This document shows positions 1 through 9,073 of a DNA stretch of 64,000 nucleotides, one piece after another (positions within the stretch are counted from its first letter, which is position 1; every line of letters starts with the position of its first letter). The notes below the pieces were generated by a model. The model was not told the origin of the DNA and did no database searches. It saw only the letters and a program-made list of their open reading frames with translations. The stretch is from NCBI RefSeq assembly GCF_014649955.1, contig NZ_BMUA01000003.1:158400-222399 (forward strand). Direction: 5' to 3'. The stretch is from Streptomyces violascens (GTDB taxonomy: Bacteria; Actinomycetota; Actinomycetes; Streptomycetales; Streptomycetaceae). The position numbers and the translations under genes are program-made.

Positions 1-733
1 GGTTGCACACCAGGTGCTCGCCCGCCGTCGCCGCATCCAGCGCGAGCAGGTGTGCCTCCGCCAGGTCGGCCACGTGGATGTAGTCCCGTACGCAGGTGCC
101 GTCCGGCGTCGGGTAGTCGTCGCCGTAGACCGAGATGAACTCCCGCTCCCCCAGCGCCACTTGGAGGACCAGCGGGATCAGGTGCGACTCCGGGTCGTGG
201 CGTTCGCCGCGGTTTCCGTACGCGCCCGCCACGTTGAAGTAGCGCAGCGACACCGCGGCCAGGCCGTGGGCCGCGCACTCGCCCGCGATCATGTGGTCGA
301 CCGCCAGCTTGGAGGCGCCGTACGGGCTGGTCGGGGCCGTCGGGTCGGTCTCGGTGATCGGGGTCGAGACCGGTTCGCCGTAGGTCGCGGCCGTGGAGGA
401 GAAGACCAGGGTGCGGACGTCCGCGTCCCGCATCGCCGCGAGCAGGGCCATCGTGCCGCCCACGTTGTTCGACCAGTACTTCTCGGGGTTCACCACCGAC
501 TCGCCCACCTGCGAGAACGCCGCGAAATGGAGGACGGCGTCGAAGGAAGGGTTGAGCCATTCGGCCGCGTCCTGGATGCGGCCCTCGATGAACTCGGCGC
601 CGGCCGGGACCGCCTCGCGAAAGCCCGTGGAGAGGTCGTCCAGGACGGTCACCTCGTGGCCGGCCTCGACCAGGTGGGCCGCCACCACGCTGCCCACGTA
701 CCCCGCACCGCCCGTCACCAGGTACTTGCTCAC
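1..733 (-). CDS. galE: UDP-glucose 4-epimerase GalE, C-terminus outside the window
   Basis: GalE interconverts UDP-galactose and UDP-glucose in the Leloir pathway, in the cytoplasm with bound NAD. The reverse-strand translation starts [15 protein letters not shown], which carries the Rossmann GxxGxxG motif at the N-terminus. Near the window edge it reads [18 protein letters not shown], a typical GalE segment. About 244 codons are present of roughly 320-330 expected; the missing C-terminus lies to the left of the window and is not a gene break. The GTG start overlaps the galT stop by 4 bp (GTGA), so the two are translationally coupled. In Streptomyces galK usually follows, outside this window. 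Confidence 0.95.
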   Translation of the reverse strand, partial: MSKYLVTGGAGYVGSVVAAHLVEAGHEVTVLDDLSTGFREAVPAGAEFIEGRIQDAAEWLNPSFDAVLHFAAFSQVGESVVNPEKYWSNNVGGTMALLAAMRDADVRTLVFSSTAATYGEPVSTPITETDPTAPTSPYGASKLAVDHMIAGECAAHGLAAVSLRYFNVAGAYGNRGERHDPESHLIPLVLQVALGEREFISVYGDDYPTPDGTCVRDYIHVADLAEAHLLALDAATAGEHLVCN

Positions 734-1785
734 TTACTGGCCACCTCTCGCAGTCGTTCGGCCGCGGCCTCCGGCGGCACGTCGTTGATGAACACGCTCA
801 TGCCGGACTCGGAACCCGCGAGGTACTTCAGCTTGCCGGAAGTGCGTCGGATGGTGAAAAGCTCGAGATGGAGCCCGAACTCCGCGCGGTCGACGGCGCC
901 CTCGCCCCGGAACGGCGCCTGGTGCCAGGCGGCGATGTAGGGGGTGGGCGGCTCGTCGGGGCCGAAGATCCGGTCGAAGCGCCTCAAGAGTTCCAGATAG
1001 ATCCGTGGGAACTCTGTGCGCGCGCCGTCGTCGAGCGCCCGCAGGTCCGGGACGCGCCGCTTGGGGTGCAGATGGACCTCGTACGGCCAGTGGGCCGCGT
1101 ACGGCACGAACGCCACCCAGTGTTCGCTTTCGATGACCACCCGGTCGCCGTCGGCGAGCTCCCGCTCGACCACGTCGTCGAAGAGGTTGCGGCCGCCGGT
1201 GCGCTCGCGGTGCTCGGCGAGCGAGCGGAGCATGAGGGCGGTGCGCGGGGTGGTGAAGGGGTAGCCGTAGATCTGGCCGTGCGGGTGGCCGAGGGTGACG
1301 CCTATCTCGGCGCCCCGGTTCTCGAAGCAGAACACCTGCTGGACCTGCGGGAGTTCGGCGACTTCGGCGGTGCGGTCGGTCCAGGCCTCCAGGACGAGCG
1401 CGGCCTGTTCCTCGGTGAGGTCGGCGAAGGACGCGTCGTGGTCGGAGGTGAAGCAGACGACCTCGCAGCGGCCGGAGTCGCCGGCGAGCGAGGGGAAGCG
1501 GTTCTCGAAGACGACGACGTCGTAGTCGGCGGCCGGGATCTCGCTGAGGCGCCCGTCGCGGGACGGGCAGAGCGGGCATTCGTCGGCCGGCGGGTGGTAG
1601 GTGCGGGCCTGGCGGTGGGAGGCGATGGCGACGGCGTCGCCGAGCAGCGGGTCGCGGCGGATCTCGGACGCGGTCGAGACCGGGTCGAGGGGGCGGCGGT
1701 CCGTCTCGTCCCGTACGAGGTCGTCCCGCGAGTCGTAGTAGAGCAGCTCACGACCGTCGGCGAGCCGGGTCGACGTCTTCTTCAC
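730..1785 (-). CDS. galT: galactose-1-phosphate uridylyltransferase GalT
   Basis: GalT transfers UMP between UDP-glucose and galactose-1-phosphate, the middle Leloir step. The sequence shows the zinc-site motif CPLCPSRDG, the active-site signature [11 protein letters not shown] with the uridylylated histidine, and a C-terminal histidine segment, [10 protein letters not shown]. The length of 351 residues is normal for the family. I chose the GTG at 1785 ([11 protein letters not shown]) because GGAGGT lies 9-10 bases upstream. A longer ORF from 1839 adds only low-quality sequence. It is the first gene of the galT-galE operon and diverges from the symporter gene across 245 bp, so it probably shares a control region with it. 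Confidence 0.96.
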   Translation of the reverse strand: MKKTSTRLADGRELLYYDSRDDLVRDETDRRPLDPVSTASEIRRDPLLGDAVAIASHRQARTYHPPADECPLCPSRDGRLSEIPAADYDVVVFENRFPSLAGDSGRCEVVCFTSDHDASFADLTEEQAALVLEAWTDRTAEVAELPQVQQVFCFENRGAEIGVTLGHPHGQIYGYPFTTPRTALMLRSLAEHRERTGGRNLFDDVVERELADGDRVVIESEHWVAFVPYAAHWPYEVHLHPKRRVPDLRALDDGARTEFPRIYLELLRRFDRIFGPDEPPTPYIAAWHQAPFRGEGAVDRAEFGLHLELFTIRRTSGKLKYLAGSESGMSVFINDVPPEAAAERLREVASK

Positions 1786-2030
1786 CTGCAACCAACCTCC
1801 ACCATCCAACAGAACCGCACACAACAAACCACAAGCCAACAGGCTCCGTCAATGGGCATGCAAGCGGTTGCCATGGTTGATCAAGTACGGCGCCGAAGTG
1901 GGAAGGCAGGCCGGCCGGGATCCAGGCTCGATCACAATCAAACAAACAATCTCATCAAAACTGTTCAGTTTCTGAACATGGAGGCGTAGGTTCCCGTCCC
2001 GGATCAGTAAGCGCGACGAAGCGAGTACGC
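1786..2030. promoter_or_regulatory. divergent gal promoter region with an inverted repeat
   Basis: This 245-bp gap separates galT (minus) from the symporter gene (plus). It is clearly less GC-rich than the flanks, with runs such as ATCAAACAAACAATCTC. At 1962-1978 there is a perfect inverted repeat, TGTTCAG-TTT-CTGAACA, with 7-bp arms and a 3-bp spacer. A repressor site between divergent galactose genes is the natural reading. In S. lividans the galP1 promoter lies upstream of galT, but I cannot assign exact promoter hexamers here. Confidence 0.6.
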
Positions 2031-3701
2031 ATGCAATACCTGGCCGCGGGGCTTCGGCTCCCCACCAACGGGCTCGACTACACGATTCTGGCGATCTACT
2101 TCATCGTCGTACTGGGCATCGGCTTCGCCGCCCGCGCCAGCGTGAAGACCAGCCTCGACTTCTTCCTGTCGGGCCGGTCGCTGCCGGCCTGGGTGACCGG
2201 GCTCGCCTTCGTCGCCGCCAACCTCGGCGCCACCGAGATCCTGGGCATGTCCGCGACGGGCGCCCAGTACGGCGTCGCGGTCGTGCACTGGTACTGGATC
2301 GGCGCGATCCCGGCGATGGTCTTCCTCGGGCTCGTGATGATGCCCTTCTACTACGGCTCGAAGGTCCGCTCCGTACCGGAATTCCTGCTCCAGCGCTTCG
2401 ACAAATCGGCGCACCTGCTGGCCTCGGTGCTCTTCGCGTTCGCCGCGGTGCTGATCGCGGGGGTCAACCTGTACGCCCTGTCGATCGTCGTGGAGGCGCT
2501 GCTCGGGTGGCCGCAGTGGGTGGCGATCGTCGTCGCCGGGCTCTTCGTGCTCGCGTACATCACCATCGGCGGCCTGTCCTCGGCGATCTACAACGAGGTG
2601 CTCCAGTTCTTCGTGATCCTGGCCGCGCTCATACCGCTGACCATCCTGGGTCTGAAGCGGGTCGGCGGCTGGGACGGCCTGACGAGCTCGCTCAAGACCA
2701 GCCACGGTGACAACTTCCTGTCCGCGTGGGGCGGCACCGGCATCGGCCAGGCCAACCCGCTGGGCGCGAACTGGCTGACCATCGTGCTCGGGCTCGGCTT
2801 CGTGCTGTCCTTCGGGTACTGGACGACCAACTTCGCCGAGGTGCAGCGGGCGCTGTCCGCGAAGAACCTCAGCGCGGCCCGGCGCACGCCGCTGATCGCC
2901 GCGTTCCCGAAGATGTTCATCGTGTTCCTGGTGATGATCCCGGGCCTGGTCGCGGCCGTGCTCGTGCCCAAGATCGGCACGCCGGGCTCGGACCTGACGT
3001 ACAACGACGCGATCCCGATGCTCATGCAGGAGCTGCTGCCCAACGGCGTGCTCGGCATCGCGGTGACCGGTCTGCTCGCGGCGTTCATGGCGGGCATGGC
3101 GGCGAACGTGTCGTCCTTCAACACCGTGTTCACGTACGACATCTGGGCCAAGTACGTGAAGAAGGACCAGCCGGACGGCTACTACCTGAAGTTCGGCCGT
3201 CTGATCACCGCGATCGGGGTGCTCGCCTCGATCGGTACGGCGTTCATCGCCTCCTCCTTCTCCAACATCATGGGCTACCTCCAGACCCTGTTCTCCTTCT
3301 TCAACGTGCCGATGTTCGTGGTGTTCGTGATCGGGATGTTCTGGAAGCGGGCGTCGGTGAAGTCGGGGGTGTGGGGTCTCTTCGCGGGCACCACGGCGGC
3401 GATGGTCAACTACTTCTGGATCTACAAGCAGGGTGTCGTGTCCATCCCGACCGACCAGGGCGCGAACTTCGTCTCGGCGATCGTGGGCTTCGTGGCGGGT
3501 GCGGTGGTGATGGTGCTGGTCACCCTGTTCACAGCGCCGAAGCCGGCCTCCGAGCTCGCGGGCCTCGTCTACGGGACGAAGTCCCCCGGCGTCGAGGAGC
3601 CGCCCGCCGAGGGTGACGCGGCCTGGTACCGCCGGCCCGCCCTCCTCGGCTGGGGCGCGATCGCACTGGCCGCGCTCTGCTACGTCCCCTACTCCTTCTG
3701 A
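2031..3701 (+). CDS. sodium:solute symporter (SSS family), probable sugar importer
   Basis: This is a 556-residue polytopic membrane protein of the SSS/SLC5 family. Visible family features are the N-terminal segment LDYTILAIYFIVVLGIGF, the substrate-domain stretch DFFLSGRSLPAWVTGLAFVA, and about 13-14 hydrophobic helices. Such proteins couple Na+ entry to uptake of sugars or other solutes. It is divergent from galT-galE across a region with an inverted repeat, so galactose is the likely substrate; that is inference from context. The ATG at 2031 has only a weak purine-rich site upstream (GACGAAGCGAG). Confidence 0.9.
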   Translation: MQYLAAGLRLPTNGLDYTILAIYFIVVLGIGFAARASVKTSLDFFLSGRSLPAWVTGLAFVAANLGATEILGMSATGAQYGVAVVHWYWIGAIPAMVFLGLVMMPFYYGSKVRSVPEFLLQRFDKSAHLLASVLFAFAAVLIAGVNLYALSIVVEALLGWPQWVAIVVAGLFVLAYITIGGLSSAIYNEVLQFFVILAALIPLTILGLKRVGGWDGLTSSLKTSHGDNFLSAWGGTGIGQANPLGANWLTIVLGLGFVLSFGYWTTNFAEVQRALSAKNLSAARRTPLIAAFPKMFIVFLVMIPGLVAAVLVPKIGTPGSDLTYNDAIPMLMQELLPNGVLGIAVTGLLAAFMAGMAANVSSFNTVFTYDIWAKYVKKDQPDGYYLKFGRLITAIGVLASIGTAFIASSFSNIMGYLQTLFSFFNVPMFVVFVIGMFWKRASVKSGVWGLFAGTTAAMVNYFWIYKQGVVSIPTDQGANFVSAIVGFVAGAVVMVLVTLFTAPKPASELAGLVYGTKSPGVEEPPAEGDAAWYRRPALLGWGAIALAALCYVPYSF

Positions 3702-3718
3702 CTCGGAGGTCACCTCAC

Positions 3719-3991
3719 ATGTCCGAACTGCAGCGAGAAGTAACCGAGTTGGAGCGCAAGTCGGCGTCGGCGGCCCGGTTGTTCGACATCCGCCGGATCA
3801 TCGGGGGGCTGTTCACCCTGTACGGGGTGATTGTGGGCGGGGCGGGGGTTTTCGCGTCCTCCGCGGATCTGAAGAAGGCGCAGGGTGTGAACATCAACCT
3901 CTGGACGGGGTTGGGGATGCTGGCCCTGGGGCTGTTCTTCCTGGTCTGGCTGAAGCTGCGGCCCACGGCTCCGCCTACGCCTGGGGAGTAA
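3719..3991 (+). CDS. small two-helix membrane protein
   Basis: A 90-residue protein with a charged, probably helical N-terminus (SELQREVTELERKSASAARLF) followed by two hydrophobic segments at roughly residues 26-46 and 62-80. The second helix is preceded by NINLWTGLGMLALG. It begins 17 bp after the symporter stop with a good ribosome site (GGAGGTCACCTCAC before ATG), so it is probably co-transcribed. The function is unknown. A role as an accessory subunit of the symporter is possible, but nothing in the sequence proves it. Confidence 0.85.
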   Translation: MSELQREVTELERKSASAARLFDIRRIIGGLFTLYGVIVGGAGVFASSADLKKAQGVNINLWTGLGMLALGLFFLVWLKLRPTAPPTPGE

Positions 3992-4046
3992 GGGGTCTGG
4001 GGGTGCGGGTGGGTTGGGTGCCGGTGGGTTGGGTGCGGCTGTGTGC

Positions 4047-4116
4047 GTGGCTGGCCGCGCAGTTCCCCGCGCCCCGGACAGCGTCGGTGCCGGCCGGGGC
4101 GAGCATCTTCGGCCTG
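4047..4116 (+). repeat. dispersed 3'-end repeat, copy 1 (partial)
   Basis: A truncated copy of an element seen four times in this window. Its most conserved module reads GCGCAGTTCCCCGCGCCCC (core 4047-4075), here on the plus strand. It follows the small membrane protein gene in sense orientation and runs up to the stop codon of the convergent LuxR-type gene. The GGGGTCTGGGGCGGAGCCCC module seen in the other copies is absent here. Confidence 0.7.
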
Positions 4117-4809
4117 TCAGGTCGGCGGGACCGGCACCCCGCCCCCGGAAGCCGCGCGGTCCAGGAGGCCCGTTCGCGCGGCCAGGGCCGCCGCCTCCAG
4201 GCGGGAGCCGACGCCCAGTTTCATCAGGACTCGCTGGACGTGGGTCCGGGCCGTCGAGGGAGCTATCCCCATGCCCGCCGCGATCAGCCGGGTGTCCTCG
4301 CCGTCCGCCACCCTGACCAGCACCTCCACCTCGCGCGGGGTCAGCAGTTGCAACAGCCTCTGGCCCTCGTCGTCGGGCTGGGCCGCCGGGTTGAGGAGTT
4401 CGGCGAACGCACCCTGCAACAGCTGCGGGGCCACCGCCGCCTCCCCCGCCCGGGCCTTCACCATCGCCCGCTCGACACCCTCGATGCGCTCGTCGTGGCG
4501 CACGTAGCCCGACGCGCCCGCCGCGAACGCCGCCGCGATTCCGCGCGGGCTCGGCACCGGGCCGAGCACCACCACGGCCACCTGCGGCCGCTCTCGTTTG
4601 ATCCGTACGATCGGGTCGAACACCCCCGGTTCGGCGGGCGAGGCCGTGCCGAGCAGGCACACCTCGGGCGCCCGGCTCACCACCAGTTCGGCGGCCCCGG
4701 CGACCGGAGCCGCCGCGGCGAGCACCCGGTGGCCCCGCAGTTTCAGCGCCGAGGCGAGTGCCTCGGCGAGCAGCCGGTGGTCGTCGACCACCATGAGCCG
4801 CACGCCCAT
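4117..4809 (-). CDS. LuxR-family response regulator with degenerate receiver
   Basis: A 230-residue NarL/LuxR-type transcription regulator. The N-terminal receiver starts MGVRLMVVDDHRLLAEAL with the acidic pair DDH. The phosphoacceptor position in PEVCLLGTASP is Gly54 instead of Asp. The conserved Thr/Ser (LGP) and Lys (YVRHD) positions are also changed, so classical phosphorylation looks impossible. The C-terminal HTH is intact: LLTPREVEVLVRVADGE followed by APSTARTHVQRVLMKLGV. I chose the ATG at 4809 because it begins the receiver strand; the ORF could extend to 4866. No histidine kinase is adjacent. It converges with the small membrane protein gene. Confidence 0.9.
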   Translation of the reverse strand: MGVRLMVVDDHRLLAEALASALKLRGHRVLAAAAPVAGAAELVVSRAPEVCLLGTASPAEPGVFDPIVRIKRERPQVAVVVLGPVPSPRGIAAAFAAGASGYVRHDERIEGVERAMVKARAGEAAVAPQLLQGAFAELLNPAAQPDDEGQRLLQLLTPREVEVLVRVADGEDTRLIAAGMGIAPSTARTHVQRVLMKLGVGSRLEAAALAARTGLLDRAASGGGVPVPPT

Positions 4810-5098
4810 CGAGCTACCCCCCATCCCCTGGGCCCTCCCCAGCTCTACGAGCTGAGGGCAGCCCACTCGGACCCCCCGGTCCCCGGCCCCTCTTGCCCCG
4901 GCAAGCTACACGCTTGTTCGACGCCGCGCGCCCCTTACCGGTAAGAAGCCCCCAGAATGCCGAATTCTCCGGCATTCAGGCCCGGTTGAGGAAGAAGGAG
5001 GGGACACAGAAGGAGCGAACTCGGCCCGTTCCGAACACCCCGCACGCCCCCGACCTGCGAGGGAACAGGTGGCCGAAAGAGTGTGCGGGAAAAGGCGA
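4810..5098. promoter_or_regulatory. upstream region of the LuxR-type gene with two palindromes
   Basis: No convincing gene lies here. Two perfect inverted repeats are visible: CTTACCGGTAAG at 4934-4945 and GAATGCCG-(7 nt)-CGGCATTC at 4955-4977. They lie 125-170 bp upstream of the LuxR-type start and could be operators. The remainder is GC-rich sequence in which I recognise nothing. Confidence 0.5.
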
Positions 5099-5140
5099 AA
5101 GGCCCCGGCGGCGGAGTTCGTACTCCGCCGCCGGGGCCTT
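5099..5140 (-). terminator. strong hairpin terminator after the beta-propeller genes
   Basis: A perfect 19-bp stem (AAGGCCCCGGCGGCGGAGT and its complement) with a 4-nt loop, starting 16 bp beyond the stop codon of the first beta-propeller gene. There is no U-run, as is common for Streptomyces terminators. Confidence 0.85.
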
Positions 5141-5155
5141 CCCCTCATCCGCGCC

Positions 5156-6991
5156 TCAGCTCGTGCCGGTCGCCATGAACAGGAACTTCTTGTCGGCGTC
5201 GCTCGCCGAGTACGGCTTGCTCAGGAGCACCGCACCCAGGTACAGGCGGCCACTGCCGTAGAGCATCTCGGAGTACTTCGGCGAGAACGACGTGATCGCG
5301 TCGCGGACCGCGCGGTCGGCCGGGTTCTCCAGGAGCAGCGTCGACTTGAGGCTGCCGCCGTCGATGCTGACGACCTGCGTGCCCTTGTCGTACGGGGCGT
5401 CCTTGTACGCGATGACGTTGTTGCCGTCCATGCGCATCGGGTACAGCGTGTAGCCGTCGCCCGCGTCCACCTTGCCGGGCACGGGCTGGCCGGTGGCGAG
5501 GTCGAAGGCGACGATCTCGTTGGTGCGGCCGAGCGAGCTCTGGCCGCTCGCGGCGTTCTCGTGCTGCTCGGTCGGCACGTACAGCCTGCCGTTGCCGGCC
5601 GTGACCATCTTGCACTTCTCGACGGAGGTGCTGTCGCAGCTGGCCGCGTACTTGTCGCCGGGCGCCGGGATGCGGGCGAGCAGCTTGCCCGTCTTGGCGT
5701 CGACGGAGAAGAAGTCCGAGATGCCGCTGCCGTCGCCCGCGCTCTCGCCGACGTCGGCGGCGAGCACCAGCGGGCTGGTGGAGACGATGTGGGCGTACTG
5801 GATGCCGGGCAGCATCTTGTACGTCGAGGTCGGCTGGCCCGTCTTGGGGTCGAGGGTCTGGATGTTGACGGTGGGCTTGTCGTAGTCGCCGCACTTGCGG
5901 ACCGCCACGAGTGCGTCACCGCCGCCGTAGCCGACGTCCTTGCACTGGTCGGCGGTGGTGGTGGGCTTCCAGAGTTCCTTGCCGGTGTTCAGGTCCCAGG
6001 CGGCGCCGCCGTCGAGGCCGCCCGCGGCGACGGTCCCCGCGCCCAGGGTGACCTCGTCGAAGCGGGTCTTGCGGTCGCCGCTGGCGCCCTTGACGTTCGC
6101 CTGCCACAGGAGCTTGCCGGTGTTCAGGTCGAGGCCGGCGACCTCCGTGCAGGAGGCGATCTTGGCGCCGTTCTCCTGGCTCTCGAAGGCGAACGCGGTC
6201 TTGCCGTCGGCCGAGACGTGCGTGGTCGACTCGCAGACGTTGCCGGTCAGCGGGAGCTTCCAGAGCTGGGTGCCCTTGGCGGGGTCGTAGCCGACGATCT
6301 CCTTGACGCCGGACTTGACGTACACCTTGTCGGTGAGCCAGGAGCCGTGCACCGCGGTGAGGTCGGTGACCTTGGGCTGGGGGGTCTGGAAGAGCACCTT
6401 GGCGGAAGTGTTGGCAGGGGCCTTCTCCTTGCCGCCGCCTCCGGTCGCGCTGCCGCCGCCCTGGGCGCCGCCGGTGTCGCCCTGCTTGGCGTCGCTCTTG
6501 CCGTCGTCCTTGCCGGCGTACCAGATGCCGCCGCCGACGATCAGGCCCACCGCGACGACCGCCGCGATGATGATCGTCATCTGGGTGTTGAGCTTCTTGC
6601 CGCCGCCCTGGCCGCCGGGGACGGGCGCGCCGGGCGTTCCGTACTGCGGCTGCATCGGCTGGGTGGCGGGCTGCGGCGTCGGGTATCCGTAGCCGGGCTG
6701 CTGCGGCTGGCCCGGGTAGCCGTAGCCCGGCTGCTGCGGAGGCGGGGCCTGCGGATAGCCGTACGCCGCGGGCGGCGGGGTGCCGGGCGTCTGCGGGTAG
6801 CCGTAGCCGGGCGGGGTCGCGGGCGGCGGGGTGCTCGGCGGACCGGCGGGCGGCGGCGGGGTGGGCGCGCCGAAGCCGGGCGCGGCCGGCTCCTGGGGCG
6901 CGCCGAAGCCGGAGGCCGGGGGCTGCTGCGGGGCGCCGAAGCCCTTCGGCGCGTCCTCGGGCTGCGGGGGCTGCTGGGGTGGCTGGCTCAT
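5156..6991 (-). CDS. Pro-rich membrane protein with extracellular PQQ-like beta-propeller
   Basis: A 611-residue protein. Residues 1 to about 130 are rich in Pro/Gly/Gln with repeated GYGYP units and should be cytoplasmic and disordered. One transmembrane helix follows (TIIIAAVVAVGLIVGGGIWYA, about 137-157), then a Gly/Lys/Asp linker. The C-terminal 430 residues read as beta-propeller blades with motifs such as DLNTGKLLWQANV and VDAKTGKLLARI, as in PQQ-binding-like or BamB-like folds. Catalytic PQQ-dehydrogenase signatures are not obvious, so a binding, scaffold or sensor role is more likely. It follows a 613-residue paralogue after 46 bp, and the two probably form an operon ending at the 5099-5140 hairpin. 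Confidence 0.88.
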   Translation of the reverse strand: MSQPPQQPPQPEDAPKGFGAPQQPPASGFGAPQEPAAPGFGAPTPPPPAGPPSTPPPATPPGYGYPQTPGTPPPAAYGYPQAPPPQQPGYGYPGQPQQPGYGYPTPQPATQPMQPQYGTPGAPVPGGQGGGKKLNTQMTIIIAAVVAVGLIVGGGIWYAGKDDGKSDAKQGDTGGAQGGGSATGGGGKEKAPANTSAKVLFQTPQPKVTDLTAVHGSWLTDKVYVKSGVKEIVGYDPAKGTQLWKLPLTGNVCESTTHVSADGKTAFAFESQENGAKIASCTEVAGLDLNTGKLLWQANVKGASGDRKTRFDEVTLGAGTVAAGGLDGGAAWDLNTGKELWKPTTTADQCKDVGYGGGDALVAVRKCGDYDKPTVNIQTLDPKTGQPTSTYKMLPGIQYAHIVSTSPLVLAADVGESAGDGSGISDFFSVDAKTGKLLARIPAPGDKYAASCDSTSVEKCKMVTAGNGRLYVPTEQHENAASGQSSLGRTNEIVAFDLATGQPVPGKVDAGDGYTLYPMRMDGNNVIAYKDAPYDKGTQVVSIDGGSLKSTLLLENPADRAVRDAITSFSPKYSEMLYGSGRLYLGAVLLSKPYSASDADKKFLFMATGTS

Positions 6992-7037
6992 GCCGGAGGG
7001 ACCTCTGACTGGAAGGCGGGAACAGGGAGTTGGGGCG

Positions 7038-8879
7038 TCACTTGCCGAAGGACAGGATCGAGTTGTCCTTCTTGTCGGCCTTGGGGCTGTTCACTCGCCC
7101 GTTGAGCAGGAAGACGCGCCCGCCCGCGTACGCGATGCGGGGGCTGAAGAAGGCTTCCTCGGTGCTGGCGGCGGCCGACGGGCTCTGCAGGGTGATCGTC
7201 GGGGTGCCGCCGGTCGGCGGCAGGGTCGCGATCGCGGCCCCCTCGTCGTCGATGCCGGGCTCGATGTAGACCACGACCTTGCCGCCCTCGACGGCCAGCG
7301 GCTGCATCATGCGGCCCTTGGGCGCGGCCGCGTGCCACTTCTCCTTGCCGGTGCCGAGGTCGATGGCGACCACGTCGTTGCTGCGGCCGACCCCGAGGTC
7401 GCCGCTGTCCTTGCCTTCGGTGGAGATGTAGAGGGTGTTGGCGTCGGCGGCCGTGCCCGAGCAGTCCTGGAGCTGGCGGTCGACGATGCCGAAGCCACTG
7501 CAGTTCGCGGTGAGCTGCGACTTGGAGTCGACCTGCGAGCGGATCTTGCCGTCAGGGTTGAAGGTGGAGATGTTCCACGTCTTCTTGTCCTTGTTGGTGG
7601 CGTAGACGACCAGCGGGTCCATCGAGTAGACGCGTCGGATCGACCAGCCCTTGTCGTACTGGTAGTTCCACTTGGGCTTGCCGGTGGCCGGGTCCAGCTC
7701 CTGCAGGAGCTCCGACTGCGGGGCGTCCATGCTGGTGTTGTTCGGGTCGCTGCAGGTGCCCACGGAGATCAGCTTGGGGCCGCCCGCGAACGCGTCGGAG
7801 CTGCAGTTGCCGGTCTTCGGGGTGCCGTACAGCTTCTTGCCGTCGGCGATGGAGAAGCCGCTCGCGCCGCCCATGCGGGCCAGCGTCACGGTGTTACCGC
7901 TGATCGCCATGTCGGCGCCGACCATGCTGTCGAAGAGGCCCTCCGACGGCACCGGAGCCTTCCAGCCCGCCTTGCCCGCGGACAGGTCGACCATCTGGAG
8001 CTGGTTGCACTTGGCGTCCTTGGTGTTGTTCTCCTGGACGCCGAAGACGATCTTTCCGTCCGCGGTGGTGTCGTGCGGGGCGCCGCAGATGGGGGTGTCC
8101 AGGGACACCTTCCACTTCTCCTTGCCGTCCGCCACGGCGTAGCCGACGACCTCCTTGTACATGGCCTTGACGACGACGTCGCCCAGGCGCCAGGGGCCGT
8201 GCTGCTCGGCGCCGTTCTGGGTCAGCGGGGTCTCGTTCTCGTGCAGCCAGACCCGCGCCTCGCCGTCCTTGATCCCGGCGTTGATGTCGTTGGAGTCGCT
8301 GCCGCCGTTGCCCTTGCCGTCGCCCTTGTCGACGGAGGGCGAGCCGGAGGGAAGTGCGCCGTGGCTCTTGTCGGCGACGGGCTTCTTGTCGTCGTCGCCG
8401 CTGCCGCTGAACATGAAGTACGCGCCGCCGCCGATGACCAGGAGGCCCGCGACCGCCGCGGCCACGATCATTGCGGGCTTGCCCTTGAACGGGTTCTTGC
8501 CGCTGCCCTGCGAAGGAACCGGGGCGCCCGGGTACTGCGGCTGACCGGGGTAGCCGTAGCCGCCCTGCTGGGTCTGCGCATACGGGTTGGGGCCCGTCGG
8601 GGGCTGGCCCGGGTAGCCGTAGCCGGGCTGCTGCCCAGGGGTTTGCGGATAGCCGTAACCCGGCTGCTGCGGGGCCGCCTGCGGGTAGCCGTAGCCGGGT
8701 GCTCCGGCCGGCGGCGTGGGAGGCATCTGCGGCGGCTGCGCGGGCGGGGAGGGCGGAGCGGCCGGCATCTGCGGCGGCTGGGGCGGCGGCCCCTGCGGCT
8801 GGGCAGGCGGTCCCTGCGGCTTGTCCTGCGGTGCTCCGAAGCCCCCCTGCGGCGGCTGCGAACTGGGCGGCTGAGTCAC
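7038..8879 (-). CDS. paralogous Pro-rich membrane beta-propeller protein
   Basis: A 613-residue protein with the same plan as the adjacent gene: a 140-residue Pro/Gln-rich head with five or more GYGYP repeats, one transmembrane helix (AMIVAAAVAGLLVIGGGAYFMF), an acidic linker and a C-terminal beta-propeller (blade-like motifs DGKEKWKVSLD, DLGTGKEKWHAA). The start is the GTG at 8879 with GGGGG nine bases upstream. Tandem duplication is the simplest origin. Function is unknown; the single-pass topology with an external propeller suggests envelope sensing or assembly, which is inference only. Confidence 0.88.
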   Translation of the reverse strand: MTQPPSSQPPQGGFGAPQDKPQGPPAQPQGPPPQPPQMPAAPPSPPAQPPQMPPTPPAGAPGYGYPQAAPQQPGYGYPQTPGQQPGYGYPGQPPTGPNPYAQTQQGGYGYPGQPQYPGAPVPSQGSGKNPFKGKPAMIVAAAVAGLLVIGGGAYFMFSGSGDDDKKPVADKSHGALPSGSPSVDKGDGKGNGGSDSNDINAGIKDGEARVWLHENETPLTQNGAEQHGPWRLGDVVVKAMYKEVVGYAVADGKEKWKVSLDTPICGAPHDTTADGKIVFGVQENNTKDAKCNQLQMVDLSAGKAGWKAPVPSEGLFDSMVGADMAISGNTVTLARMGGASGFSIADGKKLYGTPKTGNCSSDAFAGGPKLISVGTCSDPNNTSMDAPQSELLQELDPATGKPKWNYQYDKGWSIRRVYSMDPLVVYATNKDKKTWNISTFNPDGKIRSQVDSKSQLTANCSGFGIVDRQLQDCSGTAADANTLYISTEGKDSGDLGVGRSNDVVAIDLGTGKEKWHAAAPKGRMMQPLAVEGGKVVVYIEPGIDDEGAAIATLPPTGGTPTITLQSPSAAASTEEAFFSPRIAYAGGRVFLLNGRVNSPKADKKDNSILSFGK

Positions 8880-8963
8880 AGCGAGATACCCCCGAATTTG
8901 CGTCTTTGCGTCTTTACGCCAGTCGAACGAAGCTACTTTCTATCACTCGGAGCAGTACACGCC

Positions 8964-9004
8964 ACGGGCCGGTCGCCCCTGTTCCCAAGGGAGAACCGGC
9001 CCGT
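8964..9004 (-). terminator. hairpin after the ABC-F gene
   Basis: Inverted repeat ACGGGCCGGT / ACCGGCCCGT (10-bp arms, 21-nt loop), 70 bp beyond the stop of the ABC-F gene on the minus strand and before the next gene start. There is no U-tract. Confidence 0.6.
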
Positions 9005-9073
9005 AATGCCGCCGTTACTGACTCTGTACGCGGTCTCTACGCAAGCGCCGCAAGACGTTCGTACGCGTCTGCC

